Shown in pieces: positions 46,672 through 55,075 of a stretch of DNA of 64,000 bases. The stretch is from Cytophagales bacterium (lineage in GTDB: Bacteria; Bacteroidota; Bacteroidia; Cytophagales; 172606-1): the NCBI GenBank assembly GCA_030446715.1, contig JAUJMU010000002.1, forward strand, positions 132,499-196,498. Direction: 5' to 3'. How positions within the stretch are numbered: the stretch's first letter is position 1; the number at the start of each line of letters is the position of its first letter. Position numbers and translations under genes: made by a program. The notes beneath the pieces were generated by a model that worked only from the letters and a program-made list of their open reading frames with translations, did no database searches and was not told where the DNA came from.

Positions 46672-47109
46672 ATGAGAACCATCCGTATTCTTTTAGTCGA
46701 AGATAATCCAGCTGATGTGCGCCTTACCCAGGAAGCCCTGAAAAGCGGCAAGATCCTGTATAACCTCCAGGTGGTCCGGGATGGCCATGAAGCACTGGAA
46801 TTTCTGGGGAAAAATGGAACTTACAACAATGCCTTCACGCCGGACCTGATTCTGCTTGATCTCAATATTCCGGTGGTCAACGGCCGGGAAGTGCTTACCC
46901 TCGTAAAAAGTGATCCGAACCTGAAGCAGATTCCCGTGATCATCCTGACAACGTCATCCGATGAAAGAGACGTACTGGAAACCTACGCACACGACGCAAA
47001 CTGCTACATTACCAAACCATTTGACTTTGATCAGTTTATCAATGTCATTAAACTGATTGACAACTTCTGGCTTTCTATCGTGAGATTGCCCGAAAATGAA
47101 CGCCACTAA
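46672..47109 (+). CDS. Single-domain response regulator (Rcp1-like)
   Basis: A 145-residue stand-alone receiver. Acidic pocket E10-D11 (LLVEDNPADVRLTQEAL), phospho-acceptor Asp63 in DLILLDLNIPVVNG, Thr in ILTTSSDERDV and Lys in YITKPFDFDQF. The E-D-N-P-A-D-V-R-L-x-x-E-A pattern and length are those of the Rcp1/phytochrome-partner group found widely in Cytophagales. There is no output domain, so it probably relays phosphate or acts by protein contacts. The next gene's start overlaps its end by 14 bp. Confidence 0.93.
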   Translation: MRTIRILLVEDNPADVRLTQEALKSGKILYNLQVVRDGHEALEFLGKNGTYNNAFTPDLILLDLNIPVVNGREVLTLVKSDPNLKQIPVIILTTSSDERDVLETYAHDANCYITKPFDFDQFINVIKLIDNFWLSIVRLPENERH

Positions 47110-47746
47110 ACATTTTCCAATGATCCGTACCATCCTTCGCATCCCTTCATTTTTTACACTTGGAATTATTCTTTCGCTTTCGGCCTGTCAGAGCGGCCAA
47201 AGCGGCCACGAAGAAAACACCTCTGCCACCACCGAAACGGACCTGCCTTCATCCACTCCGGTGAAAGTGGCCTACGTAACCGACGATAAATTCAGCACCA
47301 GTGTCAACCGGGTAGTGGATAATTACCTGGCTGTCAAAGATGCCCTTGTAGCTTCGGATGTGCAGCAGGCAAATATGAAAACCGGCGACCTGATCGCAGC
47401 TCTGAACGGAGCCGATATGATGTCACTCACACCGGAAGCCGCGCAGAAATGGACCGAGCACCGCAAAATTATGGAACGGGCCGCTACCTCCATGCAGGCC
47501 GCCACCGATATCAACACCAAGCGGGCCAGCTTCGAAGATTTGTCCAAAGCGGCTTATGCACTGGTGAATGATTTTGGTGCCAGCCAGACGCTCTACAAGG
47601 AATACTGTCCGATGGCGTTCAACGACAAAGGGGCCTGGTGGCTCAGCGCCAAAAGCGAAATCCGCAATCCTTATTTCGGCGACAAAATGCTGGAATGCGG
47701 CGAAGTACAGGAGGTGCTGAGCTTCGGAGAGGAGGCAAAAAAGTGA
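47096..47746 (+). CDS. DUF3347-type lipoprotein
   Basis: A 216-residue lipoprotein. The start may be 47096 or 47120 (MIRTILRIPS). The signal peptide has lipobox LSLSAC. The DUF3347 body contains NRVVDNYLAVKDALVASD and the family's conserved ending with CPMAFNDKGAWWLS and NPYFGDKMLECGEV. This domain is often fused to or encoded beside copper/silver efflux proteins (CusB), and its Cys and Met suggest metal binding. Here it is only coupled to a receiver-domain gene, so a metal link is a hypothesis. Confidence 0.85.
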   Translation: MNATKHFPMIRTILRIPSFFTLGIILSLSACQSGQSGHEENTSATTETDLPSSTPVKVAYVTDDKFSTSVNRVVDNYLAVKDALVASDVQQANMKTGDLIAALNGADMMSLTPEAAQKWTEHRKIMERAATSMQAATDINTKRASFEDLSKAAYALVNDFGASQTLYKEYCPMAFNDKGAWWLSAKSEIRNPYFGDKMLECGEVQEVLSFGEEAKK

Positions 47747-47769
47747 AAATCTGCTGGTCATTGCACTCT

Positions 47770-47830
47770 GCTGATTCAAGCGTCCACGCTTGAATCAGCA
47801 GGGTTGTCCTGGTTCAGGCGTCCACGCCTG
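47770..47830. repeat. Two short hairpins with TCCA loops
   Basis: gctgattcaagcg-tcca-cgcttgaatcagc (13-bp perfect stem, 47770-47799) and caggcg-tcca-cgcctg (47815-47830). Both share the gcgtccacgc core; a related gtccacgtgtggac lies at 36263-36276. The first may act as a terminator for the DUF3347 gene, although it has no U-run. Confidence 0.75.
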
Positions 47831-47839
47831 GGCTACCGG

Positions 47840-47983
47840 CCCGGAGCCAGCCGGAGCGGTATTTTGAGAAAGTTCCGGGGATATTTGTCCCGGATCAGGA
47901 TTTATAGAATTCACAGGATGAAAAGATTTTGAGAGCAAATCCTGTTTATCTTTCAATCCCGCAAATCCTGATTCTGACTTCTG
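47840..47983. repeat. Interspersed repeat, copy B
   Basis: The CCGGAGC block (47840-47878) is followed by the 9-base-period hairpin block (47887-47983, ending aaatcctgattctgacttctg). Both match copy A at 20246-20381 closely, but the two blocks are in the reverse order. Confidence 0.8.
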
Positions 47984-48069
47984 CACTGGCACAAAAGTCC
48001 ACACCTGACCATCTGCTTCCGGAGTCAGCCCCGCCGGCAGGAATTTATAACTCAAAATTGCGCAGCTAC

Positions 48070-49596
48070 TTAAAACACTTTCCGGTTTACGTCAAACGCC
48101 TCCAGGTAATCCGCGACGCGGCGCACAAACATACCGCCCAGGGCACCGTCCACTACGCGGTGGTCGTAGGAATGCGACAGGAACATCATGTGCCGGATGC
48201 CAAGGGTATCACCAAAAGGCGTTTCAATGACGGCGGGCTTTTTCTGAATGGCACCAAAAGCCATTATACCTACCTGCGGCTGCACGATAATGGGTGTGCC
48301 CATTACGTTGCCGAAAGACCCGACGTTGGACATCGTGAAAGTACCTTCTGACAGATCATCGGGAGACAATTTATTTTCGCGGGCCCGGCGGGCGAGTTCA
48401 TTAACCTTCCGGGTCAGCCCGACCATATTCAGCTGGTCAGCCCCCTTGATAACCGGGACAATGAGGTTGCCACCGGGCAGTGCCACTGCCATACCGATGT
48501 TGATATCCTTCTTCACGATGATCCTGTTGCCTTCTACCGAAACATTGATCATCGGGTAATCCTTGATGGCCCTGGTGATGGCCTCAATGAATACCGGCGT
48601 GTAGGTGATGGTGTCACCTTCCCGCGCTTTGAATTCATTCTTGATGCGGTTCCGCCAGAATACCAGGTTCGTCACATCGGCTTCCACAAAGGAAGTGACG
48701 TGCGGCGAAATCCGCTTGGAATCCACCATCCGCTGGGCAATGATTTTGCGCATCCGGTCCATTTCCACAATCTCAGCCCGGCCATTGTAGGAAACAGCCG
48801 GCGAGGAAACGGGCTGCGTCGGCGCGGAAGGCATATAAGCGGGCTGGGATGATTCTTCCGGCCGGACGGGTATGTTGCCGTTATTTTCCTGCACCTGAAT
48901 CCGTGGCGTTTCGGCCTGCGGCTCCGCCACCGGTGGCTGGGACTGGTTGCCGCCGTTGGAGGATGGCTGCACCGGCTTTTGCGCCACGGGCTGCACGATG
49001 GCTTCGGCCACCGGAGTTTTTGGGGAAAAGTTTTCGGCTGCCGGGGCAGTCGCCTGACGACCACCGTTGCTACCGTTGCGGCTGGCCACGTAATTGAGAA
49101 TATCTTTCTTGGTTACCCGGTTGTCGCCGCCGGTGCCGGGAATATACTCCAGTTCCTGCATGGAAATTTTTTCTTCGCGGGCAATGGTCAGTACCAGCGG
49201 GGAGTAAAACCGTCCCTGCGCCGGATGAGACAGCCGCTGTACCCCGTGATCCTGCTCCAGATTGCTGATCTGACTTTCCAGCACTGTAGCATGCTCTTCT
49301 TCCGTGGCTTCCGGTGCGGCTGGCATATCGGCTGGCGGTGCAGATTGGGCATCGGCACCAGTGGCTATCATTGCGATTGGTTTACCTACCTCAACCACGT
49401 CACCGGCTTCGGCCAGGATTTTCTGCAATATCCCTGCGTGGGTTGCGGGTACTTCAGTATCTACTTTATCCGTTGCCACTTCCAGTACTGACTCATCCTG
49501 CTCGATCTTGTCGCCTTCCTTCTTCAGCCAGTTCAGAATGGTACCTTCCATGATACTTTCACCCATTTTGGGCATCACCATTTCAATAAGGGCCAT
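48070..49596 (-). CDS. 2-oxo acid dehydrogenase E2 (dihydrolipoamide acyltransferase)
   Basis: Core acyltransferase of a 2-oxo acid dehydrogenase complex. Residues 1-77 are the lipoyl domain, with lipoylated Lys44 in EVATDKVDTEVP. A linker follows, then the peripheral-subunit-binding domain (about 125-170, YSPLVLTIAREEKISMQELE, GTGGDNRVTKKDILNYV). A long Pro/Gln/Ala-rich linker leads to the catalytic domain (about 280-508) with HSYDHRVVDGALGG near the C-terminus. One lipoyl domain and the sequence suggest a branched-chain or 2-oxoglutarate type, not settled here. It lies 52 bp after cinA in the same direction. Confidence 0.94.
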   Translation of the reverse strand: MALIEMVMPKMGESIMEGTILNWLKKEGDKIEQDESVLEVATDKVDTEVPATHAGILQKILAEAGDVVEVGKPIAMIATGADAQSAPPADMPAAPEATEEEHATVLESQISNLEQDHGVQRLSHPAQGRFYSPLVLTIAREEKISMQELEYIPGTGGDNRVTKKDILNYVASRNGSNGGRQATAPAAENFSPKTPVAEAIVQPVAQKPVQPSSNGGNQSQPPVAEPQAETPRIQVQENNGNIPVRPEESSQPAYMPSAPTQPVSSPAVSYNGRAEIVEMDRMRKIIAQRMVDSKRISPHVTSFVEADVTNLVFWRNRIKNEFKAREGDTITYTPVFIEAITRAIKDYPMINVSVEGNRIIVKKDINIGMAVALPGGNLIVPVIKGADQLNMVGLTRKVNELARRARENKLSPDDLSEGTFTMSNVGSFGNVMGTPIIVQPQVGIMAFGAIQKKPAVIETPFGDTLGIRHMMFLSHSYDHRVVDGALGGMFVRRVADYLEAFDVNRKVF

Positions 49597-49648
49597 TTAT
49601 GTATTGGTTTGTTAAGTATTGGATTTTAACGGACAAAAATACCATTTT

Positions 49649-50896
49649 TTACGACACCCCCACCGGAGGCAGGTTCTGCCGGATGGCATTCAGAACCCAC
49701 AATGAAGCAAATTTAATATTGATTTCGCGGTCTTTGAACAACTGTAGTTTTTTGGCAAATGTGTTCGTGCCGTCGGCGCAGGCAATCCAGACGGTACCTA
49801 CCGGCTTCTCCTCCGTACCGCCGTCCGGGCCGGCTACGCCGCTGGTTGCCACTCCAATTGAGGTATTTAGTTTTTTGCGGACGTTCTCGGCCATTTCCCG
49901 TACGGTTTGTTCGCTTACGGCACCGAATTTTTCCAGCGTCTCCGGACTAACGTTCAGTTGTTCCACTTTCACGCGGTTGTCGTAGGCAATAATGCCACCG
50001 GTAAAGTAACGCGAACTGCCCGGAATCCGGGTGATGGCGTGCCCAAGATAGCCACCCGTGCAGCTTTCAGCCACGGCCAGCGTCATGCCCCGCTGCAGCA
50101 GCATCCGGCCCACTACCGTTTCGAGTTCATCCTTGTCGTAGCCGTACACGTATTCAGGCACGATCTGCAGCAGCCGGTCAATCTGCGCCTGCACTTCGCC
50201 TTCCAGTACGGCCAGCCTGTCCCCGGTAGCCGTCAGCCTCAGCTTTACCTGACCCATGCCCGGCAGGTAGGCCAGCCGGATATGGGGCGGCAGGCTGTCT
50301 TCCCACTCCTCTATCTTATCAGCCAGAAAAGATTCGCCGATGCCGACCGTCTTGATCATCTTGTGGTAAATGACGGGGGTGCTGAAATGCCGCTGCAGCT
50401 TTTGCAGGATGGCGTTTTCCATCAGCCACTTCATTTCGTGGGGCACTCCGGGCATAGACACAAATACTTTTCTGTTTTTTTCAAACCACATGCCGGGGGC
50501 GGTGCCCACTTTGTTGGATATAAAAGTGGCATTATCGGGCAAGGCTGCCTGTTGACGGTTCAGTTCGGTCAGTTCAAACCCCCGGCGGGAGAAAATCTCG
50601 GCCACGTCCCTCAGTGCCTCTTCGTTGATCACTAATTGGCTGCCGAAGTATTTTGCCAGCGTCTTTTTGGTAATGTCGTCTTTGGTCGGGCCGAGGCCGC
50701 CAGTCATCAGAATGACGTCGGCACGGCTTTCGGCTTCGCGCAGGATTTCGAGAATCCGGTCTTCGCGGTCACCTACCGAAGATTTGCGGACCGTCCGGAT
50801 GCCCACCTTGTCCAGTTCGGCACTGATCCACTGCGTATTCGTGTCGGTAATCTGTCCGTAGAGAATTTCATCCCCGATGGTGATTACCTCTGCCAT
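49649..50896 (-). CDS. cinA: CinA-family nicotinamide-nucleotide amidase
   Basis: About 415 residues from ATG 50896 (MAEVITIGDEILYGQITDTN); an upstream ATG at 50911 is possible. The N-terminal COG1058 domain has VILMTGGLGPTKDDITKKTL and MPGVPHEMKWLM. The C-terminal CinA/PncC domain has LAVAESCTGGYLGHAITRIP, with the catalytic Ser region and GVAGPDGGTEEKPVGTVWIA. The enzyme deamidates NMN to NaMN, recycling NAD breakdown products, which fits the NAD salvage operon 1.6 kb away. It precedes the E2 gene by 52 bp. Confidence 0.95.
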   Translation of the reverse strand: MAEVITIGDEILYGQITDTNTQWISAELDKVGIRTVRKSSVGDREDRILEILREAESRADVILMTGGLGPTKDDITKKTLAKYFGSQLVINEEALRDVAEIFSRRGFELTELNRQQAALPDNATFISNKVGTAPGMWFEKNRKVFVSMPGVPHEMKWLMENAILQKLQRHFSTPVIYHKMIKTVGIGESFLADKIEEWEDSLPPHIRLAYLPGMGQVKLRLTATGDRLAVLEGEVQAQIDRLLQIVPEYVYGYDKDELETVVGRMLLQRGMTLAVAESCTGGYLGHAITRIPGSSRYFTGGIIAYDNRVKVEQLNVSPETLEKFGAVSEQTVREMAENVRKKLNTSIGVATSGVAGPDGGTEEKPVGTVWIACADGTNTFAKKLQLFKDREINIKFASLWVLNAIRQNLPPVGVS

Positions 50897-50911
50897 CACT
50901 TCTTTAGCCAT

Positions 50912-51526
50912 GCATGTATCGTTTCAGAGCAATGATACATAAAGCAGAAAACATAGGTAATGGGGCCGCAAAAAATAACCGCTTCCGGCCTTCAGTAAGA
51001 TAACCGCTTCCTGTCTGCTTCTGCGAAAAAAGTATGTAATATTTTACCGGCTTATCTAAATTTTTGTATTTAATAAAGCCTCATGGAATCATATACAGAG
51101 CCCCGCACATCCATCCTGAATATCCCATTATTTCAGTTAAAGGCTCGGCTAATAAACGGGATAATGAAAAAAAGCCATAATTCGTAAAATAAAGAGGATT
51201 TCTATTGCTGATTTGCCTTTTAATCTTTCAGCCGCAACTGCATATCTGTGCGGGTGCAGGGGCGGATAATTTTGAGCTGCATGATTTGCCGGGTTGTAAT
51301 ATTTGGTTATTTTTGATTGGAATTCCAGCCACCAAGCCCGGATTTTCGCCGGGGGTTTGGCTGCAGCGGTCAATCTCTTTTCCGCTTGCAAAAATCCCCC
51401 TCTTAATCCCTTTATTCTTTTACCCGGCGGACAGCAGAACACAGCCTTTTGCGGCCATATTGTTCTGCCGGTTTTGGCTTGCCCTTTGGTTTATAGTGCG
51501 TTCCGGTTCTTCATCTTCCTTTGCTT
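50912..51526. other. 615-bp intergenic region without recognisable gene
   Basis: Several short frames occur on both strands, but none has a plausible start, codon use or family motif. No strong hairpin or consensus promoter was found. It separates cinA (minus) from the DUF4468-like gene (plus), so it should hold both promoters. Confidence 0.5.
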
Positions 51527-52126
51527 ATGAAAAGAAGCTTTACTCTTCTGTTTTTTCTGTTGCTGATTTACCCGCTGCAGGCACAGACGGCCCGGAATAG
51601 TCAGGCGGCTGGTGCAGCCTACCAGAAGTTTGCCCTCCGCGATACAATTGGGATGGATGGAGTTCCCCGGGATGAACTGTATAGCCGCGCGTGGCGGTGG
51701 TTCTCGGAAGTTTCCCAAAAAGTACCTTCTCTGCTCGAAGAGGCCAATAAACGGGATGGACGGTTTACCGGCACCTCCAGCATTTCGTTTGCAAGCGGGC
51801 AAACGGGGGGAAGCGAACACGTGAAAGGGCGAATTTATTACAATTTCACGGTCTACGTGGATGACAATTTTTACGTGTACGAACTGACGGATTTTACGCA
51901 CGTTGCCCGCCTGCCCTTTAATACCCTTACCAATCACCAACGATACCCCTACCGGGTGGTGGTCAATGAAGAATGGCATACGCTGGTGTGGCAGGAAATG
52001 AAGGATAAAATCACCAAAGAATTGCAACCAATGGTGGAAAGCCTGAAGGCAGACATGCAGGTAGAAACCGAAAAGTTTGACGAATACAAAGCCATCAGCG
52101 AAAGATCTCCGGCTAACGGGGAGTAA
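51527..52126 (+). CDS. DUF4468-like secreted protein
   Basis: About 199 residues from ATG 51527, which gives a clean signal peptide (MKRSFTLLFFLLLIYPLQAQ). The mature part matches the DUF4468 pattern: a Y-x-R-A-W-x-W-F segment (ELYSRAWRWFSEVSQKVPSL), strands GRIYYNFTVYVDDNFYVYEL and TDFTHVARLPF. This family folds like TATA-binding protein and is secreted in Bacteroidota, with unknown role. A terminator-like hairpin lies about 30 bp downstream. Confidence 0.8.
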   Translation: MKRSFTLLFFLLLIYPLQAQTARNSQAAGAAYQKFALRDTIGMDGVPRDELYSRAWRWFSEVSQKVPSLLEEANKRDGRFTGTSSISFASGQTGGSEHVKGRIYYNFTVYVDDNFYVYELTDFTHVARLPFNTLTNHQRYPYRVVVNEEWHTLVWQEMKDKITKELQPMVESLKADMQVETEKFDEYKAISERSPANGE

Positions 52127-52155
52127 AATACGGGGAAGACTTGTTTTAATACCAT

Positions 52156-52180
52156 AGCAGAGTTCAGCCCTGCTTTTTTT
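52156..52180 (+). terminator. Terminator of the DUF4468-like gene
   Basis: agcag (52156-52160) and ctgct (52170-52174) form a short stem followed by seven T. The stem is weak, but position and U-run fit. Confidence 0.55.
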
Positions 52181-52349
52181 ATTTCTCTATCACTGCCCCC
52201 TCCTGTAACACAACTTGCCGGAATACCAATTCCCAAAAGTTTGCAAACCTATAGAGGTTTTCCATTTGTCGCTCCGGTCTTTCCGCGAGGAGATTTTACC
52301 AGAGCCGGGAATCCCTTGTGATCACAAATCCTCAGTCTTCATCAATCTT

Positions 52350-52377
52350 AGAATTTTAACTGTAGAATTTTAACTGT
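52350..52377. repeat. Tandem 14-mer in pncB upstream region
   Basis: agaattttaactgt occurs twice head-to-tail, directly upstream of the pncB promoter. It could be a regulator site or a recent slippage duplication. The rest of the 358-bp gap holds the preceding terminator and the pncB promoter. Confidence 0.6.
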
Positions 52378-52431
52378 CAAAACTGTTTCTGATCCGTTAT
52401 GGGGCAATCGGTAAAAAACCTGCAACTTCCC

Positions 52432-52462
52432 TTTGCGGAAACAATCCACTGGCATACCTTAG
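52432..52462 (+). promoter_or_regulatory. Promoter of the NAD salvage operon
   Basis: TTTG (52432-52435), 19-bp spacer, TACCTTAG (52455-52462; one mismatch to TAnnTTTG). The pncB ATG follows 22 bp later. Confidence 0.6.
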
Positions 52463-52484
52463 TGTAAATTTTACAATTACTCCG

Positions 52485-53960
52485 ATGATCATTTCTCCCA
52501 CTCCCCGGAGCGGATCCCTTGCCCTGCTGACGGACCTGTACCAGCTCACGATGGCATACGGCTACTGGAAATCCGGAACCGCCGAAAAAGAGGCAGTCTT
52601 CAATTTATTCTTCCGCAAGCATCCCTTCCAGGGTGGGTTTACGATAGCCGCCGGGCTGGAGCATGTGATTCATTTTCTGGATCATTTCCGCTTTTCGGAG
52701 GAAGATACAGCCTACCTTGCTACGCTGACGGGCAACGACAGCAAGCCTCTTTTTGAAGAAGGGTTCCTGAATTATCTGCTGGATCTGCGCTTCACCTGCG
52801 ACGTTGATGCCATGCCGGAAGGTACGGTGGTGTTTCCGCAACAGCCTCTGGTGCGGGTGCGCGGCCCGATCCTGCAGTGCCAGCTGATCGAGACGCCGCT
52901 GCTGAATATGATGAACTTTCAGTCGCTGATTGCGACCAAAGCCTCCCGTCTGAAACTGGTGACCAGAAACGAACCCGTACTGGAGTTTGGCCTGCGCCGC
53001 GCACAGGGCGTTGACGGCGGACTGACTGCCAGCCGGGCCGCCTACATCGGGGGCTGCGATGCTACTTCCAATGTGCTGGCCGGCCGGCTTTACGGCATTC
53101 CGGTGCGGGGCACCCACGCCCACAGCTGGGTCATGTCGTTTGATTCAGAAGAAGAAGCTTTCGGGACCTACGCGGAGGTGCTGCCCAATAATACTGTCTT
53201 TCTGGTGGATACCTTCAATACACTGGAAGGCGTACGAAAAGCCATCCAAACCGGCTATCAGTTGCGGGAAAAGGGACATAAACTGGGCGGCATCCGGCTG
53301 GACTCGGGCGACCTTGCCTGGTTCAGCATTGAAGCCCGCAAAATGCTGGACGAAGCCGGTTTTCCGGAAGCCAGTATCCTTGCCAGCAATGACTTAGACG
53401 AACACATCATCGCCAGCCTCAAGGAGCAGGGGGCCCGGATCAATGTGTGGGGCGTGGGTACCAGGCTGATCACCGCCTACGACCAACCCGCCCTCGGAGG
53501 CGTATACAAACTGACCGCCATCCGGAACGACGCCGGCACCTGGGATTATAAAATCAAGCTGTCGGAGCAGACCATCAAGATTTCAACGCCCGGCGTGCAG
53601 CAGGTGCGCCGCTACTCCGACGAAAGCGGGTTCGTGGCGGACATGATTTACGATACCGAAAACCGGACAGTGGGTAAAAATCCGGTAATGGTAGATCCGG
53701 CCGACTACACGAAAAGAAAAAAGCTTTCGCATCTCCTTCCCCACGAAGATCTGCTGGTGCCCGTATTCCGGGAAGGGAAGCTGCGGTATACGCTGCCCAC
53801 CATTCACCAGATCCGCGAAAGGGTGAAAACGCAGCTGGATGGCCTCCACGAAGGCATCAAACGTTTCGTAAACCCGCACATCTACCCGGTGGGCCTCGAA
53901 AAAAGCCTTTACGACTTCAAAACCGACCTCATTCTCAGGCTGCGCAACGCAGTGAGCTAG
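52485..53960 (+). CDS. pncB: Nicotinate phosphoribosyltransferase
   Basis: Joins nicotinate and PRPP, with ATP, to nicotinate mononucleotide, the first step of the Preiss-Handler NAD pathway. 491 residues. Landmarks are TDLYQLTMAYGYWKSG, EFGLRRAQGVDGGLTASRAA, the regulatory His region RGTHAHSWVMSFDSEEEAF and GGIRLDSGDLAWFSIEARKM. It heads an operon with a PRPP synthetase and NAD synthetase, so substrate supply and the final step are encoded together. The 5' region has a near-consensus promoter. Confidence 0.97.
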   Translation: MIISPTPRSGSLALLTDLYQLTMAYGYWKSGTAEKEAVFNLFFRKHPFQGGFTIAAGLEHVIHFLDHFRFSEEDTAYLATLTGNDSKPLFEEGFLNYLLDLRFTCDVDAMPEGTVVFPQQPLVRVRGPILQCQLIETPLLNMMNFQSLIATKASRLKLVTRNEPVLEFGLRRAQGVDGGLTASRAAYIGGCDATSNVLAGRLYGIPVRGTHAHSWVMSFDSEEEAFGTYAEVLPNNTVFLVDTFNTLEGVRKAIQTGYQLREKGHKLGGIRLDSGDLAWFSIEARKMLDEAGFPEASILASNDLDEHIIASLKEQGARINVWGVGTRLITAYDQPALGGVYKLTAIRNDAGTWDYKIKLSEQTIKISTPGVQQVRRYSDESGFVADMIYDTENRTVGKNPVMVDPADYTKRKKLSHLLPHEDLLVPVFREGKLRYTLPTIHQIRERVKTQLDGLHEGIKRFVNPHIYPVGLEKSLYDFKTDLILRLRNAVS

Positions 53961-53964
53961 ATAG

Positions 53965-54020
53965 GTATTTGGTATTTGGTATTTGGTATTTGGTATTTGG
54001 TATTTGGTATTTGGTATTTG
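53965..54020. repeat. Heptad tandem array GTATTTG x 8
   Basis: Eight perfect copies, 56 bp, filling the gap between the pncB stop (53960) and the PRPP synthetase ATG (54026). One frame is open through it and joins the downstream gene, coding V-F-G-I-W-Y-L repeats. Copy-number changes would alter the spacing and leader of the downstream gene. Confidence 0.95.
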
Positions 54021-54025
54021 TTTAT

Positions 54026-54949
54026 ATGAAATCAGGGAAAAAGATCATATTCAGCACCAGTTCCTACCAGTACCTGCAGGACAAACTATGCCTGTCGGGG
54101 CAGTTCGATTGCGGGGAGGTGGAAGTGAAACATTTTCCGGACGGAGAACGCTACCAGCGGGTACTCACCGACGTAGATGGCCGCGAAGTGGTTCTGGTTG
54201 GTGGCACCATCTCCGACGCCGATACGCTGGAGCTGTACGACCTTGCCTGCACGCTGGTCCGGCTCGGTGCCTGTTCGCTGATGCTGACAATCCCCTATTT
54301 CGGTTATGCCACCATGGAAAGGGCCGTGAAACCCGGAGAAGTCGTGACGGCCAAAACCCGGGCCTACCTGCTTTCCACCATTCCCGAAACCTCCATGGAA
54401 AACCGGGTAATTCTGCTGGACCTGCACACGGAGGGCCTCCCTTACTACTTTGAAGGCAATACCAAAGCCGTACACCTGTACGCCAAACCCGTGATTCTGG
54501 AAGCCTGCCAGGAAATTGCCGGTAATGACTTTGTGCTGGCTTCTACCGATGCCGGCCGGGCCAAATGGGTAGAGTCGCTGGCCAACGACATGGGCGTAAA
54601 CGGAGCCTTTGTATTCAAACGCCGTACCAGCGGGAACGAAACACAGATCACCTCCATCAGCGCCGACGTAAAAGGCAGGTCCGTTATTATTTACGATGAC
54701 ATGATCCGCACCGGTGGTTCGCTGATCAATGCGGCGGAAGCTTACCACGAAGCTGGAGCCACGGATATTTCGGCCGTGACCACGCACGGTCTTTTCAGCA
54801 ACGGCGGCCTCGGACAAATCAGAAAAAGCGGACTTTTTCGTTGCGTATACAGCACCGACAGCCATCCCAATGCGATTGCCCTGCAGGATGATTTCCTGAA
54901 AGTAAAAAGCGTAGCTGATCTGCTCCGGACCGAAATCGTGAGCCATTAA
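54026..54949 (+). CDS. prs: Divergent ribose-phosphate pyrophosphokinase (PRPP synthetase)
   Basis: 307 residues from ATG 54026. Makes PRPP from ribose 5-phosphate and ATP. Class I features are visible: FPDGERYQRV near the N-terminus, VILLDLHTEGLPYYF where housekeeping enzymes have DLHAGQIQGFF, SADVKGRSVIIYDDMIRTGG (PRPP-binding loop), and a catalytic flexible-loop region near KRRTSGNETQIT. The divergence from the standard enzyme and the position between pncB and nadE suggest a copy dedicated to NAD salvage. A separate housekeeping prs is expected elsewhere. The start is directly preceded by a heptad array. Confidence 0.9.
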   Translation: MKSGKKIIFSTSSYQYLQDKLCLSGQFDCGEVEVKHFPDGERYQRVLTDVDGREVVLVGGTISDADTLELYDLACTLVRLGACSLMLTIPYFGYATMERAVKPGEVVTAKTRAYLLSTIPETSMENRVILLDLHTEGLPYYFEGNTKAVHLYAKPVILEACQEIAGNDFVLASTDAGRAKWVESLANDMGVNGAFVFKRRTSGNETQITSISADVKGRSVIIYDDMIRTGGSLINAAEAYHEAGATDISAVTTHGLFSNGGLGQIRKSGLFRCVYSTDSHPNAIALQDDFLKVKSVADLLRTEIVSH

Positions 54950-55016
54950 TGCCCTGCATATAGAACAAGGTCTTAAGTACAAAGTACCAGGTACACAGCA
55001 CCTCCAGCCCTGTCTG

Positions 55017-55072
55017 ATACCCAACCCACTACCCAATACCGAATTCCCAATTCCCACTCCCTAATTCCCAAT
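55017..55072. repeat. Degenerate heptad array (consensus TCCCAAT) x 8
   Basis: Eight 7-base units with one or two changes each (acccact, acccaat, accgaat, tcccaat, tcccact, ccctaat, tcccaat), again 56 bp, ending three bases before the nadE ATG. A further heptad-like run (aagtaca, aagtacc, aggtaca) lies at 54975-54995. Confidence 0.85.
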
Positions 55073-55075
55073 GCC

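Noticed and set aside
51205-51600. 131-codon plus-strand frame before the DUF4468-like gene
   Set aside because: Overlaps the better-supported start at 51527 in another frame and has no conserved features.
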